From NCBI GenBank assembly GCA_002729235.1, contig PBTY01000010.1, forward strand, positions 1 to 64,000: 64,000 nt of DNA, in the 5' to 3' direction. The notes below the pieces were generated by a model, which had not been told where the DNA came from, did no database searches, and saw only the letters and a program-made list of their open reading frames with translations. Position 1 is the first letter of the stretch. Every line of letters begins with the position of its first letter. A program made the translations under genes and the position numbers. This document shows positions 7,963 to 15,033 of the stretch, piece after piece. The DNA comes from Rickettsiales bacterium (GTDB lineage Bacteria; Bacteroidota; Bacteroidia; Cytophagales; Cyclobacteriaceae).

Positions 7963-8412
7963 TTAATTGTTAAATGCCTTTTCTAAGTCTGATATAATGA
8001 GTTTGCGCATCTTAAGCATGGCCTGGGTTACTCGCTGTACTTGATCCACGGTTCCTGTGGACATTAATTCCAGAAACCTTTTAGGTATGATTTGCCAGGA
8101 CAGACCATACTTATCCTTGCACCAGCTACACATACTTTCTTTGCCACCATCGGAGGTAAATGCTTCCCAATAAAAGTCCACTTCTTCCTGGTTTTCGCAG
8201 AGGACCTGAAAAGAAACTGCCTCTGTGAAGTTGAATTTTGGACCGCCATTTAAGCCGATGAATGGGTGGCCATCCAATTCGAATTCTACTACGAGATCAG
8301 ACGATGACTTTATTTTAGAATTTTTAAACAGGGAACAGTAAAAAACGGCAGCTTCTTTTGCTTTGTTGTCATACCACAGACATGGAATGATGGGGGTTTG
8401 TAAGCTACTCAT
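7963..8412 (-). CDS. PhnB-like VOC family protein
   Basis: A 149-residue protein of the PhnB/3-demethylubiquinone methyltransferase-like VOC branch. The start is TPIIPCLWYDNKAKEAAVFYCSLF; VVEFELDGHPFIGLNGGP, CSWCKDKYG and LSWQIIPKRF are typical of the family. Despite the old family name these proteins are not demonstrated methyltransferases. The start overlaps the DoxX gene by 8 bp, so the operon is translationally coupled. Confidence 0.9.
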   Translation of the reverse strand: MSSLQTPIIPCLWYDNKAKEAAVFYCSLFKNSKIKSSSDLVVEFELDGHPFIGLNGGPKFNFTEAVSFQVLCENQEEVDFYWEAFTSDGGKESMCSWCKDKYGLSWQIIPKRFLELMSTGTVDQVQRVTQAMLKMRKLIISDLEKAFNN

Positions 8413-8803
8413 TATTCAAAGTTTGATGGTTTAAAAGGAACTTCTTTAGCGATGGATTCCTCAAAATCAAACCTCCCCACATGAGTATGCTGATATAGAT
8501 AGGGAAAAGAATGTGTGAGAAGAGCGGTTGATCTAACCTGAAATTTGTGACGATGGCACCTCCAAAATACCCTGTTAATAATATGGCTCCAATCACCGAG
8601 GTTCGAGGAATGATGTAGAAGAGTGTTGCAAGAAACCCGATGACTCCAATGGGCAATATGTGGTGTTCTTGAAACCCTAGCTTTACTGTTCCTTCAATGA
8701 CTTCATCTGGTTGGATGAATTTCATAATAGAGTCAAAAAGCATGAACAGAATGACTAATCCACTCATGATGATTCCCGGGATCGATTTTCTTTGTGTAGA
8801 CAT
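8405..8803 (-). CDS. DoxX-like membrane protein
   Basis: A 132-residue protein with four predicted membrane segments (about 9-26, 46-66, 69-90 and 97-115) and the DoxX-family pattern FDSIMKF and VIGAILLTGYFGGA. I chose ATG at 8803 (MSTQRK); the longer frame starting at 8941 would run into the divergent regulator gene. DoxX-like proteins are often linked to oxidative or organic stress. It is the first gene of the DoxX-VOC-VOC-NTF2 operon and faces the GlxA-type regulator. Confidence 0.87.
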   Translation of the reverse strand: MSTQRKSIPGIIMSGLVILFMLFDSIMKFIQPDEVIEGTVKLGFQEHHILPIGVIGFLATLFYIIPRTSVIGAILLTGYFGGAIVTNFRLDQPLFSHILFPIYISILMWGGLILRNPSLKKFLLNHQTLNNE

Positions 8804-8860
8804 TGTTTGGTTTGTTTGTTGGTTCAAAATTCTAGTAAATAGTTGGCACTTGAAATTTGT

Positions 8861-8896
8861 CAATGCGAACAGTTGAGGGGTTGATTGCGACAGTGC
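8861..8896. promoter_or_regulatory. Direct repeats TGCGA(A)CAGT, candidate AraC-family site
   Basis: Between the DoxX operon and the divergent regulator, TGCGAACAGT (8864) and TGCGACAGT (8886) occur 22 bp apart in the same orientation. AraC-type regulators bind such directly repeated half-sites two helical turns apart. The site is within 35-70 bp of the regulator's start. Confidence 0.4.
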
Positions 8897-8930
8897 TAGA
8901 GCGTATCTTACATCTATTAATCCAGTCACT

Positions 8931-9929
8931 ATGAAACACATATCTATTCTAATTCCAAGAGGTCAATACAGTATTGTCAATATCGCTGGGGCCTTTCAAA
9001 TACTCAATTGGGCCAATGATGCGTATGCTCAGCAAACACGCCAGCAATTGTTTAAAGTGGAATTTGTGGGGCATACAAAACCAGCTCAGGATGCAGAAGG
9101 TTTTTACACAGTATCTCCACCAAAAACACTAGATGACATTGTAAAAACTGATTTGATTATTGTTCCAGCGGTACATGGTAACTTGAGAGAGGGAATTGAT
9201 AACAATAGAGAAGTAATTGATTGGGTTGCGAAGCAATATCATCAAGGAGCGGAAATCGCAGCATTTTGTATCGGGGCTTTTTTACTTGCAGAGACAGGGA
9301 TTTTAGATGGTAAGACGTGCTCTACCCATTGGGGACATGTCCAAGAGCTTCAGGAGATGTTTCCCAAAGTGAAGGTAGAAGCTGAAAACATCGTGTCGAT
9401 TAATGAAGGTATTTACACCAGTGGGGGAGCTTATGCATTTACTAATTTGGTCATTTACCTCATTGAAAGATATGGTGGAAGAGAATTGGCATTAATGACT
9501 GCTAAGGCCTTTATGATCGATGTAGATAAGAACAATCAGTCCTTGTACATGATCTTCAACGGTCAGAAAAATCATGGTGATGAAATGGTCTTGAAGGTTC
9601 AGGAACATATTGAAAAAAGGTATATCGAATCGATTTCAGTTGCTGATTTAGCAGATGATCAGGCAACCAATCGTAGATCATTGGAGCGTCGCTTTAAATC
9701 AGCAACAGGAAACTCAGTTATCCAATATTTGCAACGAGTGCGTGTAGAACATGCAAAAAAGGTATTGGAGCAAACATCGAAATCAGTGACGGATGCCATG
9801 TATGATTCAGGGTATTCTGATGCCAAATCCTTCCGAGAAGTTTTTAGAAAATATGTAGGAGTTAGTCCACTAGAGTATAAAAAGAAGTTTGTGAAAGACG
9901 ATAAGTACATGGAGATAAATACCTATTGA
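8931..9929 (+). CDS. GlxA-family transcriptional regulator (DJ-1/PfpI + AraC HTH)
   Basis: A 332-residue regulator. Residues about 1-190 are a DJ-1/PfpI-like domain with its elbow cysteine in AAFCIGAF and the GGAYAF loop; residues about 225-325 are a double AraC-type helix-turn-helix (SVADLADDQATNRRSLERRF and VTDAMYDSGYSDAKSFREVF). Proteins of this class sense small molecules or stress and activate adjacent genes. It is divergent from the DoxX-VOC-VOC-NTF2 operon, its likely target. Its 3' end overlaps the convergent gene by 7 bp. Confidence 0.92.
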   Translation: MKHISILIPRGQYSIVNIAGAFQILNWANDAYAQQTRQQLFKVEFVGHTKPAQDAEGFYTVSPPKTLDDIVKTDLIIVPAVHGNLREGIDNNREVIDWVAKQYHQGAEIAAFCIGAFLLAETGILDGKTCSTHWGHVQELQEMFPKVKVEAENIVSINEGIYTSGGAYAFTNLVIYLIERYGGRELALMTAKAFMIDVDKNNQSLYMIFNGQKNHGDEMVLKVQEHIEKRYIESISVADLADDQATNRRSLERRFKSATGNSVIQYLQRVRVEHAKKVLEQTSKSVTDAMYDSGYSDAKSFREVFRKYVGVSPLEYKKKFVKDDKYMEINTY

Positions 9930-10540
9930 ATGCTTTCATTCAATTTGACCCTGATTCCTTTGGCCAATTGAGCCAGATGCTTTGATTTGGAAGCCCTTAA
10001 TTCCAGGTATTGATAGAACCGTTTGGCATTTTGGATTTGTTGAGAAACAATGATTTCATAATCTGGATGTGACTTATCCGGAATGGTTTGGTATCTGTCT
10101 GCACATTCCACCATTTTCTCCTCTACGTACATGATCTGCTCTATGTTATTGGCAAATGTGGTAAGCGGAATGTAAAGGTCCGCAGTAAAAAACTCATAGC
10201 TTTCATTAGTTAGTATGTAATGCAAGACATCAATGGGATATTGAGGAGCAGTATATATTACATCACTATAATTGATGATGATGTTACTGTCCAGTTTGTT
10301 TTTGAAATTTCGATTATACGATTCGTGATACAATACAAATCCACTAAACAATTGATCATAGTGGCTAATTCCGACTTCAAGCAATTCGATCATTCGTTCC
10401 CCTTGATGAAGTTTTTCTCTCTGGGCTTTATTCTCAGAAAAAATTACGGCAATGTAGACTCCAATGGTCACAATGATCAAATCGAATAAAAGCTGAAGAT
10501 AATTGATGGATTTAAAAGCAGTGATTAGTCTGTTAGCCAT
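9923..10540 (-). CDS. Single-pass membrane protein, unknown function
   Basis: I do not recognise a named function. The 205-residue protein has one N-terminal membrane segment (about 16-35, LLFDLIIVTIGVYIAVIF) followed by a helical, charged cytoplasmic or periplasmic part. The layout resembles the DUF6090-type proteins common in Bacteroidota, but that is only an impression. It overlaps the GlxA-type gene tail to tail and has no evident operon partner. Confidence 0.7.
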   Translation of the reverse strand: MANRLITAFKSINYLQLLFDLIIVTIGVYIAVIFSENKAQREKLHQGERMIELLEVGISHYDQLFSGFVLYHESYNRNFKNKLDSNIIINYSDVIYTAPQYPIDVLHYILTNESYEFFTADLYIPLTTFANNIEQIMYVEEKMVECADRYQTIPDKSHPDYEIIVSQQIQNAKRFYQYLELRASKSKHLAQLAKGIRVKLNESIQ

Positions 10541-10565
10541 AATACATTTTATTTACAAAGATGAA

Positions 10566-10588
10566 AGATAGTAAATCTTAAACTATCT
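10566..10588. promoter_or_regulatory. Inverted repeat in divergent promoter region
   Basis: AGATAGT and ACTATCT are perfect 7-bp arms 9 nt apart, between the minus-strand membrane protein and the plus-strand CBM9-like gene. Possible operator; no further support. Confidence 0.25.
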
Positions 10589-10639
10589 GCTTTGAATCCC
10601 GACAAGTTGTATTATGAGCATCAGTTCTATATTTACGAA

Positions 10640-11656
10640 ATGAGAATACCAGTCATTCTATTGTTGACAGTTGTTTCCGTTTATGGAATCGCCCAGACAG
10701 TTCCCAGAACGTATGTAGCACAGTACACTAACCGGTCAATCACAGTGGATGGAGAGATGGAACAAGAATGGGATGACGTGGAGTGGACAGTTGACTTCAT
10801 AGACATTGAAGGAGAAATAACTCCAAAGTATAAAACGCGAGTAAAAATGCTTTGGGATAGTACTTACTTGTATTTCTATGCAGACCTCTTTGAGCCTCAT
10901 GTTTGGGGTGACATTACGAAACGTGATGCTGTGATCTTCTACAACAATGATTTTGAAGTGTTTATTGACCCTGATGGAGACACCCATAACTACATGGAGT
11001 TTGAGATGAACGCTCTAAATACCGTTTGGGATTTATTCTTGACTAAACCCTATCGAAATGGACCAAGGGTGATAGATAACTGGGATATTAAAGGCATTAA
11101 AACAGCAGTAAAAATCAATGGAACCTTGAACGATCCATCCGATGTGGATGAAGGTTGGAATGTAGAAATTGCTATGCCATGGAGTGCGTTATTGGAGGCT
11201 ACCACAAATGAGCTTCCTGTTAATGATTACTGGAGAATCAATTTTAGTCGAGTGAACTGGGACTATGGGCTTGAAAATAAGATTTACATTAGGAAAAAGG
11301 ATGAAAATGGTCAGTATTTACCCGAATATAACTGGGTTTGGAGTCCACAAAGAGTCATCAATATGCATGAACCTGAGCACTGGGGATTTGTCTATTTTTC
11401 TCAGAGTCCTGAAGATTTTGAAGCCCCGTCAGATGAACTTTTGAAAAGAAAACTTTATGAAGTGTACAGAGGCATACATGAACGGAAGCTGAATTTGGAA
11501 GATAGAGACTATTTTGCGTTTACGTTTCAGAATCAAGAAATACCTGTTCATTTTGAGCGACACTTGACTGGGTGGAATATCTGGATCGTAAGCCCCAATA
11601 CCGATAAGCGCATAGCCATCAAAGAGGATGGCAAGTCCAGCATTTCTATTAATTAA
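10640..11656 (+). CDS. Secreted CBM9-like (carbohydrate-binding family 9-like) protein
   Basis: A 338-residue secreted protein with signal peptide MRIPVILLLTVVSVYGIAQ, followed by a CBM9-like domain (about 22-235): VDGEMEQEWDDVEW, TRVKMLWDSTYLYFYAD, FEVFIDPDGDTHNY and EIAMPWSALL. Such domains bind the ends of polysaccharides. I chose ATG at 10640 because it begins at the signal peptide; the frame is open 48 bp further up. It stands 3 bp before a GHL10-like lipoprotein and is probably its glycan-binding partner. Confidence 0.88.
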   Translation: MRIPVILLLTVVSVYGIAQTVPRTYVAQYTNRSITVDGEMEQEWDDVEWTVDFIDIEGEITPKYKTRVKMLWDSTYLYFYADLFEPHVWGDITKRDAVIFYNNDFEVFIDPDGDTHNYMEFEMNALNTVWDLFLTKPYRNGPRVIDNWDIKGIKTAVKINGTLNDPSDVDEGWNVEIAMPWSALLEATTNELPVNDYWRINFSRVNWDYGLENKIYIRKKDENGQYLPEYNWVWSPQRVINMHEPEHWGFVYFSQSPEDFEAPSDELLKRKLYEVYRGIHERKLNLEDRDYFAFTFQNQEIPVHFERHLTGWNIWIVSPNTDKRIAIKEDGKSSISIN

Positions 11657-11659
11657 TGT

Positions 11660-12766
11660 ATGAAAACAACAGTATTAGCACTTTTCACGGTATTATGGTT
11701 TTCCGCTTGCGAGCAATCAAAAAACCAAGAAACATCAAAACAGGATCAAAAATCAGAAACCTTCAAAGTCTGGACATGGCTTTCAGCTAAGTCAGATTGG
11801 ACAGATAGTACCTATCAATCCAGATTCAAACAATTAGCAGAAAATGGAATTAATGCAGTTCTTATAAATACGGGTACCGACCCCAAAGAATTGACCAGAT
11901 TAACTCCACTTGCAGCAGAGGCAGGGCTTGAGGTACATGCCTGGATCATGGCCATGAACCGACCGGGAGATACAGTAGCCTTGCAGCATCCAGATTGGTA
12001 TGCTGTAAGTCGGGAAGGTAAATCATGCTTCGATACACGGCCATATGTTGGTTACTACCAGTGGATGTGTCCCACCAGACCTGAAAGTAGAGGACATGTA
12101 TTAACCCTTGTAAAAGGACTTGCGGAGGTACCTGGAGTAGCGAGTGTTCATCTGGATTATATAAGATATTCGGATGTCTTCTTGCCAATTGGTTTACTCC
12201 CAAAATATGATCTGGTACAAAACGAGGAATTACCAGAATTCGACTTTTGTTATTGCGACCAATGCATTGAGAAGTTTGAAGGAATACATCATAAGAATCC
12301 TAGGAAAATGGAGCATCCCGAACTGGATTTGGAATGGAGACAGTTTCGATTGAATCAGGTGAAAGCTGTGGTGGATGATGCTTATAAAATAGCACATGAC
12401 CATGATAAGATTCTTACGGCAGCAGTTTTCCCATATCCTGAGATGGCTGCCCAGATGGTCCGTCAGCGTTGGGATAAGTGGAATATAGACATGGTTTTGC
12501 CTATGATCTATCACAATTTTTACAATGAAGAGTTAGATTGGATCGGATTTGCTACAAGACAAGGGGTTGAGGACTTGTCAGCTAGAGAGACCGAATTGCA
12601 TACAGGACTATTTATTCCTTCGATACCAGCCGATCAGTTGACGGAAGCATTGGAGCAAGCAAAATCAAACGGGGCCAAAGGCGTTGCTCTATTTGATGCA
12701 GGAGCACTCACCGAAGAACATTTAGCAGTTATTAAGGATTTTACAACCAATACATTAAATGATTAA
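11660..12766 (+). CDS. Lipoprotein with glycosyl hydrolase-like 10 (GHL10) fold
   Basis: A 368-residue lipoprotein (signal ending WFSAC, C17 as lipid anchor) with a TIM-barrel of the glycosyl hydrolase-like 10 type: NGINAVLINTG, EVHAWIMAMNRPG, HPDWYAVSREG, VASVHLDYIRYSD and KWNIDMVLPMIYHNF. The acidic residues in LDYIRYSD and the tryptophans match hydrolases of secreted glycans, but the exact bond is not predictable. It is the middle gene of a three-gene cassette and overlaps the glycosylasparaginase gene by 8 bp. Confidence 0.85.
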   Translation: MKTTVLALFTVLWFSACEQSKNQETSKQDQKSETFKVWTWLSAKSDWTDSTYQSRFKQLAENGINAVLINTGTDPKELTRLTPLAAEAGLEVHAWIMAMNRPGDTVALQHPDWYAVSREGKSCFDTRPYVGYYQWMCPTRPESRGHVLTLVKGLAEVPGVASVHLDYIRYSDVFLPIGLLPKYDLVQNEELPEFDFCYCDQCIEKFEGIHHKNPRKMEHPELDLEWRQFRLNQVKAVVDDAYKIAHDHDKILTAAVFPYPEMAAQMVRQRWDKWNIDMVLPMIYHNFYNEELDWIGFATRQGVEDLSARETELHTGLFIPSIPADQLTEALEQAKSNGAKGVALFDAGALTEEHLAVIKDFTTNTLND

Positions 12767-13745
12767 GAGAAGGAAATTTATCGGTCAGGCTGCAGTAGGT
12801 GCGGTTTCATTGAGTTCACTGTCAGCATGTGCGACTGCAACCAAAGAGGACCAACCTAAAAAGCCATTGGTAAAGCCGGTAGCCATTTCTACCTGGAATC
12901 ATGGAATGATGGCCAATGACGAGTCGTGGGAGTTTTTGAAGTCTGGAGGTTCGGCTTTAGATGCCGTAGAGAAAGGTGTACGTGTAGTGGAGAACGATCC
13001 TAAAGTAATGACCGTGGGTATCGGTGGTTTTCCTGATAGAGAGGGTAAAGTAACCCTGGATGCTTGTATCATGGATAAACATAGCAATTGTGGATCTGTA
13101 GCCTATCTTCAAGACATAAAGAATCCAATCTCTGTAGCCAGGAAGGTAATGGAAGAAACACCTCATATCATGCTGGTTGGGTCTGGTGCTAAGCAATTTG
13201 CTCTGGAGCAAGGATTTGTTGAAGAGGATTTGTTGACTCCTGAGGCAGAAAAGGCTTACAAAAAATGGTTGGAGAAGTCCAAATACGAACCAGTAATCAA
13301 TATTGAGAATCATGATACTATCAGTATGCTGGCGCTGGATCAGAATGGCGACTTGGCCGGCGCTTGTACTACCAGTGGAGCAGCCTGGAAAATGGATGGC
13401 CGGGTAGGAGACTCACCCATAATTGGTGCTGGATTATTCTTAGATAATGAAGTAGGCGCTGCAGCGGCTACAGGTCTTGGAGAGGCAGTGATCCGTACCG
13501 CAGGTAGTGCCATGGTGGTAGAACTCATGCGGCAAGGTAAGTCTCCAGAGGAGGCATGTGTAGAGGTGACCAACCGAATTTACGAGTTGTATAAGCGTCG
13601 CGATGATATGGAATACCTGCAGGTAGGTTTTATTGCACTCAACAAAAACGGAGAGCATGCTGGATATAGCCTGAAGTCAGGTTTCAATTATGCTATCCAC
13701 AATCCTGAGCGTCAGGAAATGGTGGATGCGAAGTATCAGATTTAA
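12759..13745 (+). CDS. Glycosylasparaginase-type N-terminal nucleophile hydrolase
   Basis: A 328-residue Ntn-hydrolase that would cleave the GlcNAc-asparagine bond of N-glycopeptides, or beta-aspartyl peptides. T187 in ENHDTISM is the nucleophile exposed by autocleavage; the GDSPIIGAG and ATGLGEA loops complete the site. The N-terminus has a twin-arginine motif (KRRKFIGQ) and a lipobox-like LSAC at C24, so export by Tat, possibly as a lipoprotein, is expected. It overlaps the GHL10-like gene, consistent with breakdown of glycoproteins outside the cytoplasm. Confidence 0.92.
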   Translation: MIKRRKFIGQAAVGAVSLSSLSACATATKEDQPKKPLVKPVAISTWNHGMMANDESWEFLKSGGSALDAVEKGVRVVENDPKVMTVGIGGFPDREGKVTLDACIMDKHSNCGSVAYLQDIKNPISVARKVMEETPHIMLVGSGAKQFALEQGFVEEDLLTPEAEKAYKKWLEKSKYEPVINIENHDTISMLALDQNGDLAGACTTSGAAWKMDGRVGDSPIIGAGLFLDNEVGAAAATGLGEAVIRTAGSAMVVELMRQGKSPEEACVEVTNRIYELYKRRDDMEYLQVGFIALNKNGEHAGYSLKSGFNYAIHNPERQEMVDAKYQI

Positions 13746-14881
13746 TAGCCTCTCTCGCTGTAGTTTTTTATTGCAAGTAGTCTCTTGAAGGTGTGCGGAT
13801 GGCTAAGGAATTTTTCACTAAACCACACCCAAAAGCTATCTTCCATTTGTGCATCTTCGAGGTACTGTTTTAAGTTAATTTTTGAATAAATATTCTTGCC
13901 TGCAGCCAGGACCATAATTCCTTCGAGTGCTCCCTGTGGAGACTGATGATAACCTAGTCTATCACAGGTGTATTCACATGCCCTAGAATGAGCTGAGCTC
14001 AAAAAAGGAATGAATTTAGATGGGAAAAGCCAACCCTCAATTGATAAGTGTTTTCTTTTGATGTGGCCCAGTTCATGAGCGATCACAAATTCTAAAATCT
14101 TGAAATCTCCTCTTTGAGCAGTCTCGAGAACTTCTGAGTAAAGCATCAAATATTTGCTTCGGGCTAGTTTCGTTACAAATGCATTGAAATGTCCTTCGCT
14201 TACAAGTACTTCTGGTACTTCTTTAATTCCTAAAGATTTGCATTGATTCACTACAATTTTATAGACTTCTGGAAACTGATTCTCACTTAGCTTCACGGAG
14301 TGTCCCTTGATAGTACCAACAAACAGTCCCTGTACAAATCTTCTAAACAAAGCGAATATCAGCACAACTGTAACTACAGTAAAAATACCAAACAAACCCT
14401 GAGTAGTAGAGACAGTGAAGGAAGTCAATACGGGTACTAGGGCTAAAAGATAGATAAGCACGCTAAAAAAGACTCGGAATCTGAAATAGACGGCTTCTTT
14501 TGGATGAGCATGAAACTCTGCTACATTAGATACTGCTTGTTTATTACCGGTCTGTAAGTTGGTAGATCTATCTTTTTGTTCAGTTTTACCAAGGAACCAT
14601 TCATCAATATCCTGATTTGCTAAATAGTGCTCTTTCAAATAGGCTAAGAATTCAGAGATATTTTCACTACTAAGCTCTAGTGCCTCGTTATAATTTTCTT
14701 GTTGAATGATCAAGTTTTCATCTAACTCATTTCTCTCAAGTAATAGTTCTACTTTTCCATGCGACTTTCTTTGCTCAACGGCTTTGTAAAGATCAAAGAC
14801 GTTCTGATAGTCACTTAGTTGTTTATTGAACAGAATCCACTTTTTGAAATCAATTAGGACGTTAGTTGAATCAGTTGGCAT
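13742..14881 (-). CDS. M48-family metallopeptidase
   Basis: A 379-residue membrane zinc protease of the HtpX/Ste24 type. Residues about 1-125 form a family-unknown cytoplasmic helical part; two membrane segments follow (about 133-155 and 160-180); the catalytic motif AHELGHIKRKH and the downstream EYTCDRLGYH (third ligand E) are in the C-terminal half. Such enzymes usually degrade damaged membrane proteins. It is convergent with the asparaginase gene, overlapping by 4 bp, and appears to be its own transcription unit. Confidence 0.9.
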   Translation of the reverse strand: MPTDSTNVLIDFKKWILFNKQLSDYQNVFDLYKAVEQRKSHGKVELLLERNELDENLIIQQENYNEALELSSENISEFLAYLKEHYLANQDIDEWFLGKTEQKDRSTNLQTGNKQAVSNVAEFHAHPKEAVYFRFRVFFSVLIYLLALVPVLTSFTVSTTQGLFGIFTVVTVVLIFALFRRFVQGLFVGTIKGHSVKLSENQFPEVYKIVVNQCKSLGIKEVPEVLVSEGHFNAFVTKLARSKYLMLYSEVLETAQRGDFKILEFVIAHELGHIKRKHLSIEGWLFPSKFIPFLSSAHSRACEYTCDRLGYHQSPQGALEGIMVLAAGKNIYSKINLKQYLEDAQMEDSFWVWFSEKFLSHPHTFKRLLAIKNYSERGY

Positions 14882-15001
14882 GTTAATAGGTTTGAAAATC
14901 TGATGCCAAGCTACATTAATTATTTATTTCAAGCAACTGTAAAGACTATATGACTCACGAAGCTTGGGCCACATTAAATGGTTGCATGATTTTGAAATAG
15001 G

Positions 15002-15024
15002 CGGTTTGACCAAAAGTCAAACCG
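15002..15024 (-). terminator. Terminator hairpin after the permease operon
   Basis: CGGTTTGAC and GTCAAACCG form a perfect 9-bp stem with a 5-nt loop, ten bases past the permease stop. The T-tract is weak on the minus strand. Confidence 0.6.
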
Positions 15025-15033
15025 TCTATTTGT

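Noticed and set aside
8804-8941. Longer DoxX start at 8941
   Set aside because: It would overlap the divergent regulator's start and adds a non-membrane, atypical leader.
11946-12203. Antisense frames inside the GHL10-like and other genes
   Set aside because: They follow codon bias of the real gene on the other strand and have no family signature or spacing logic.
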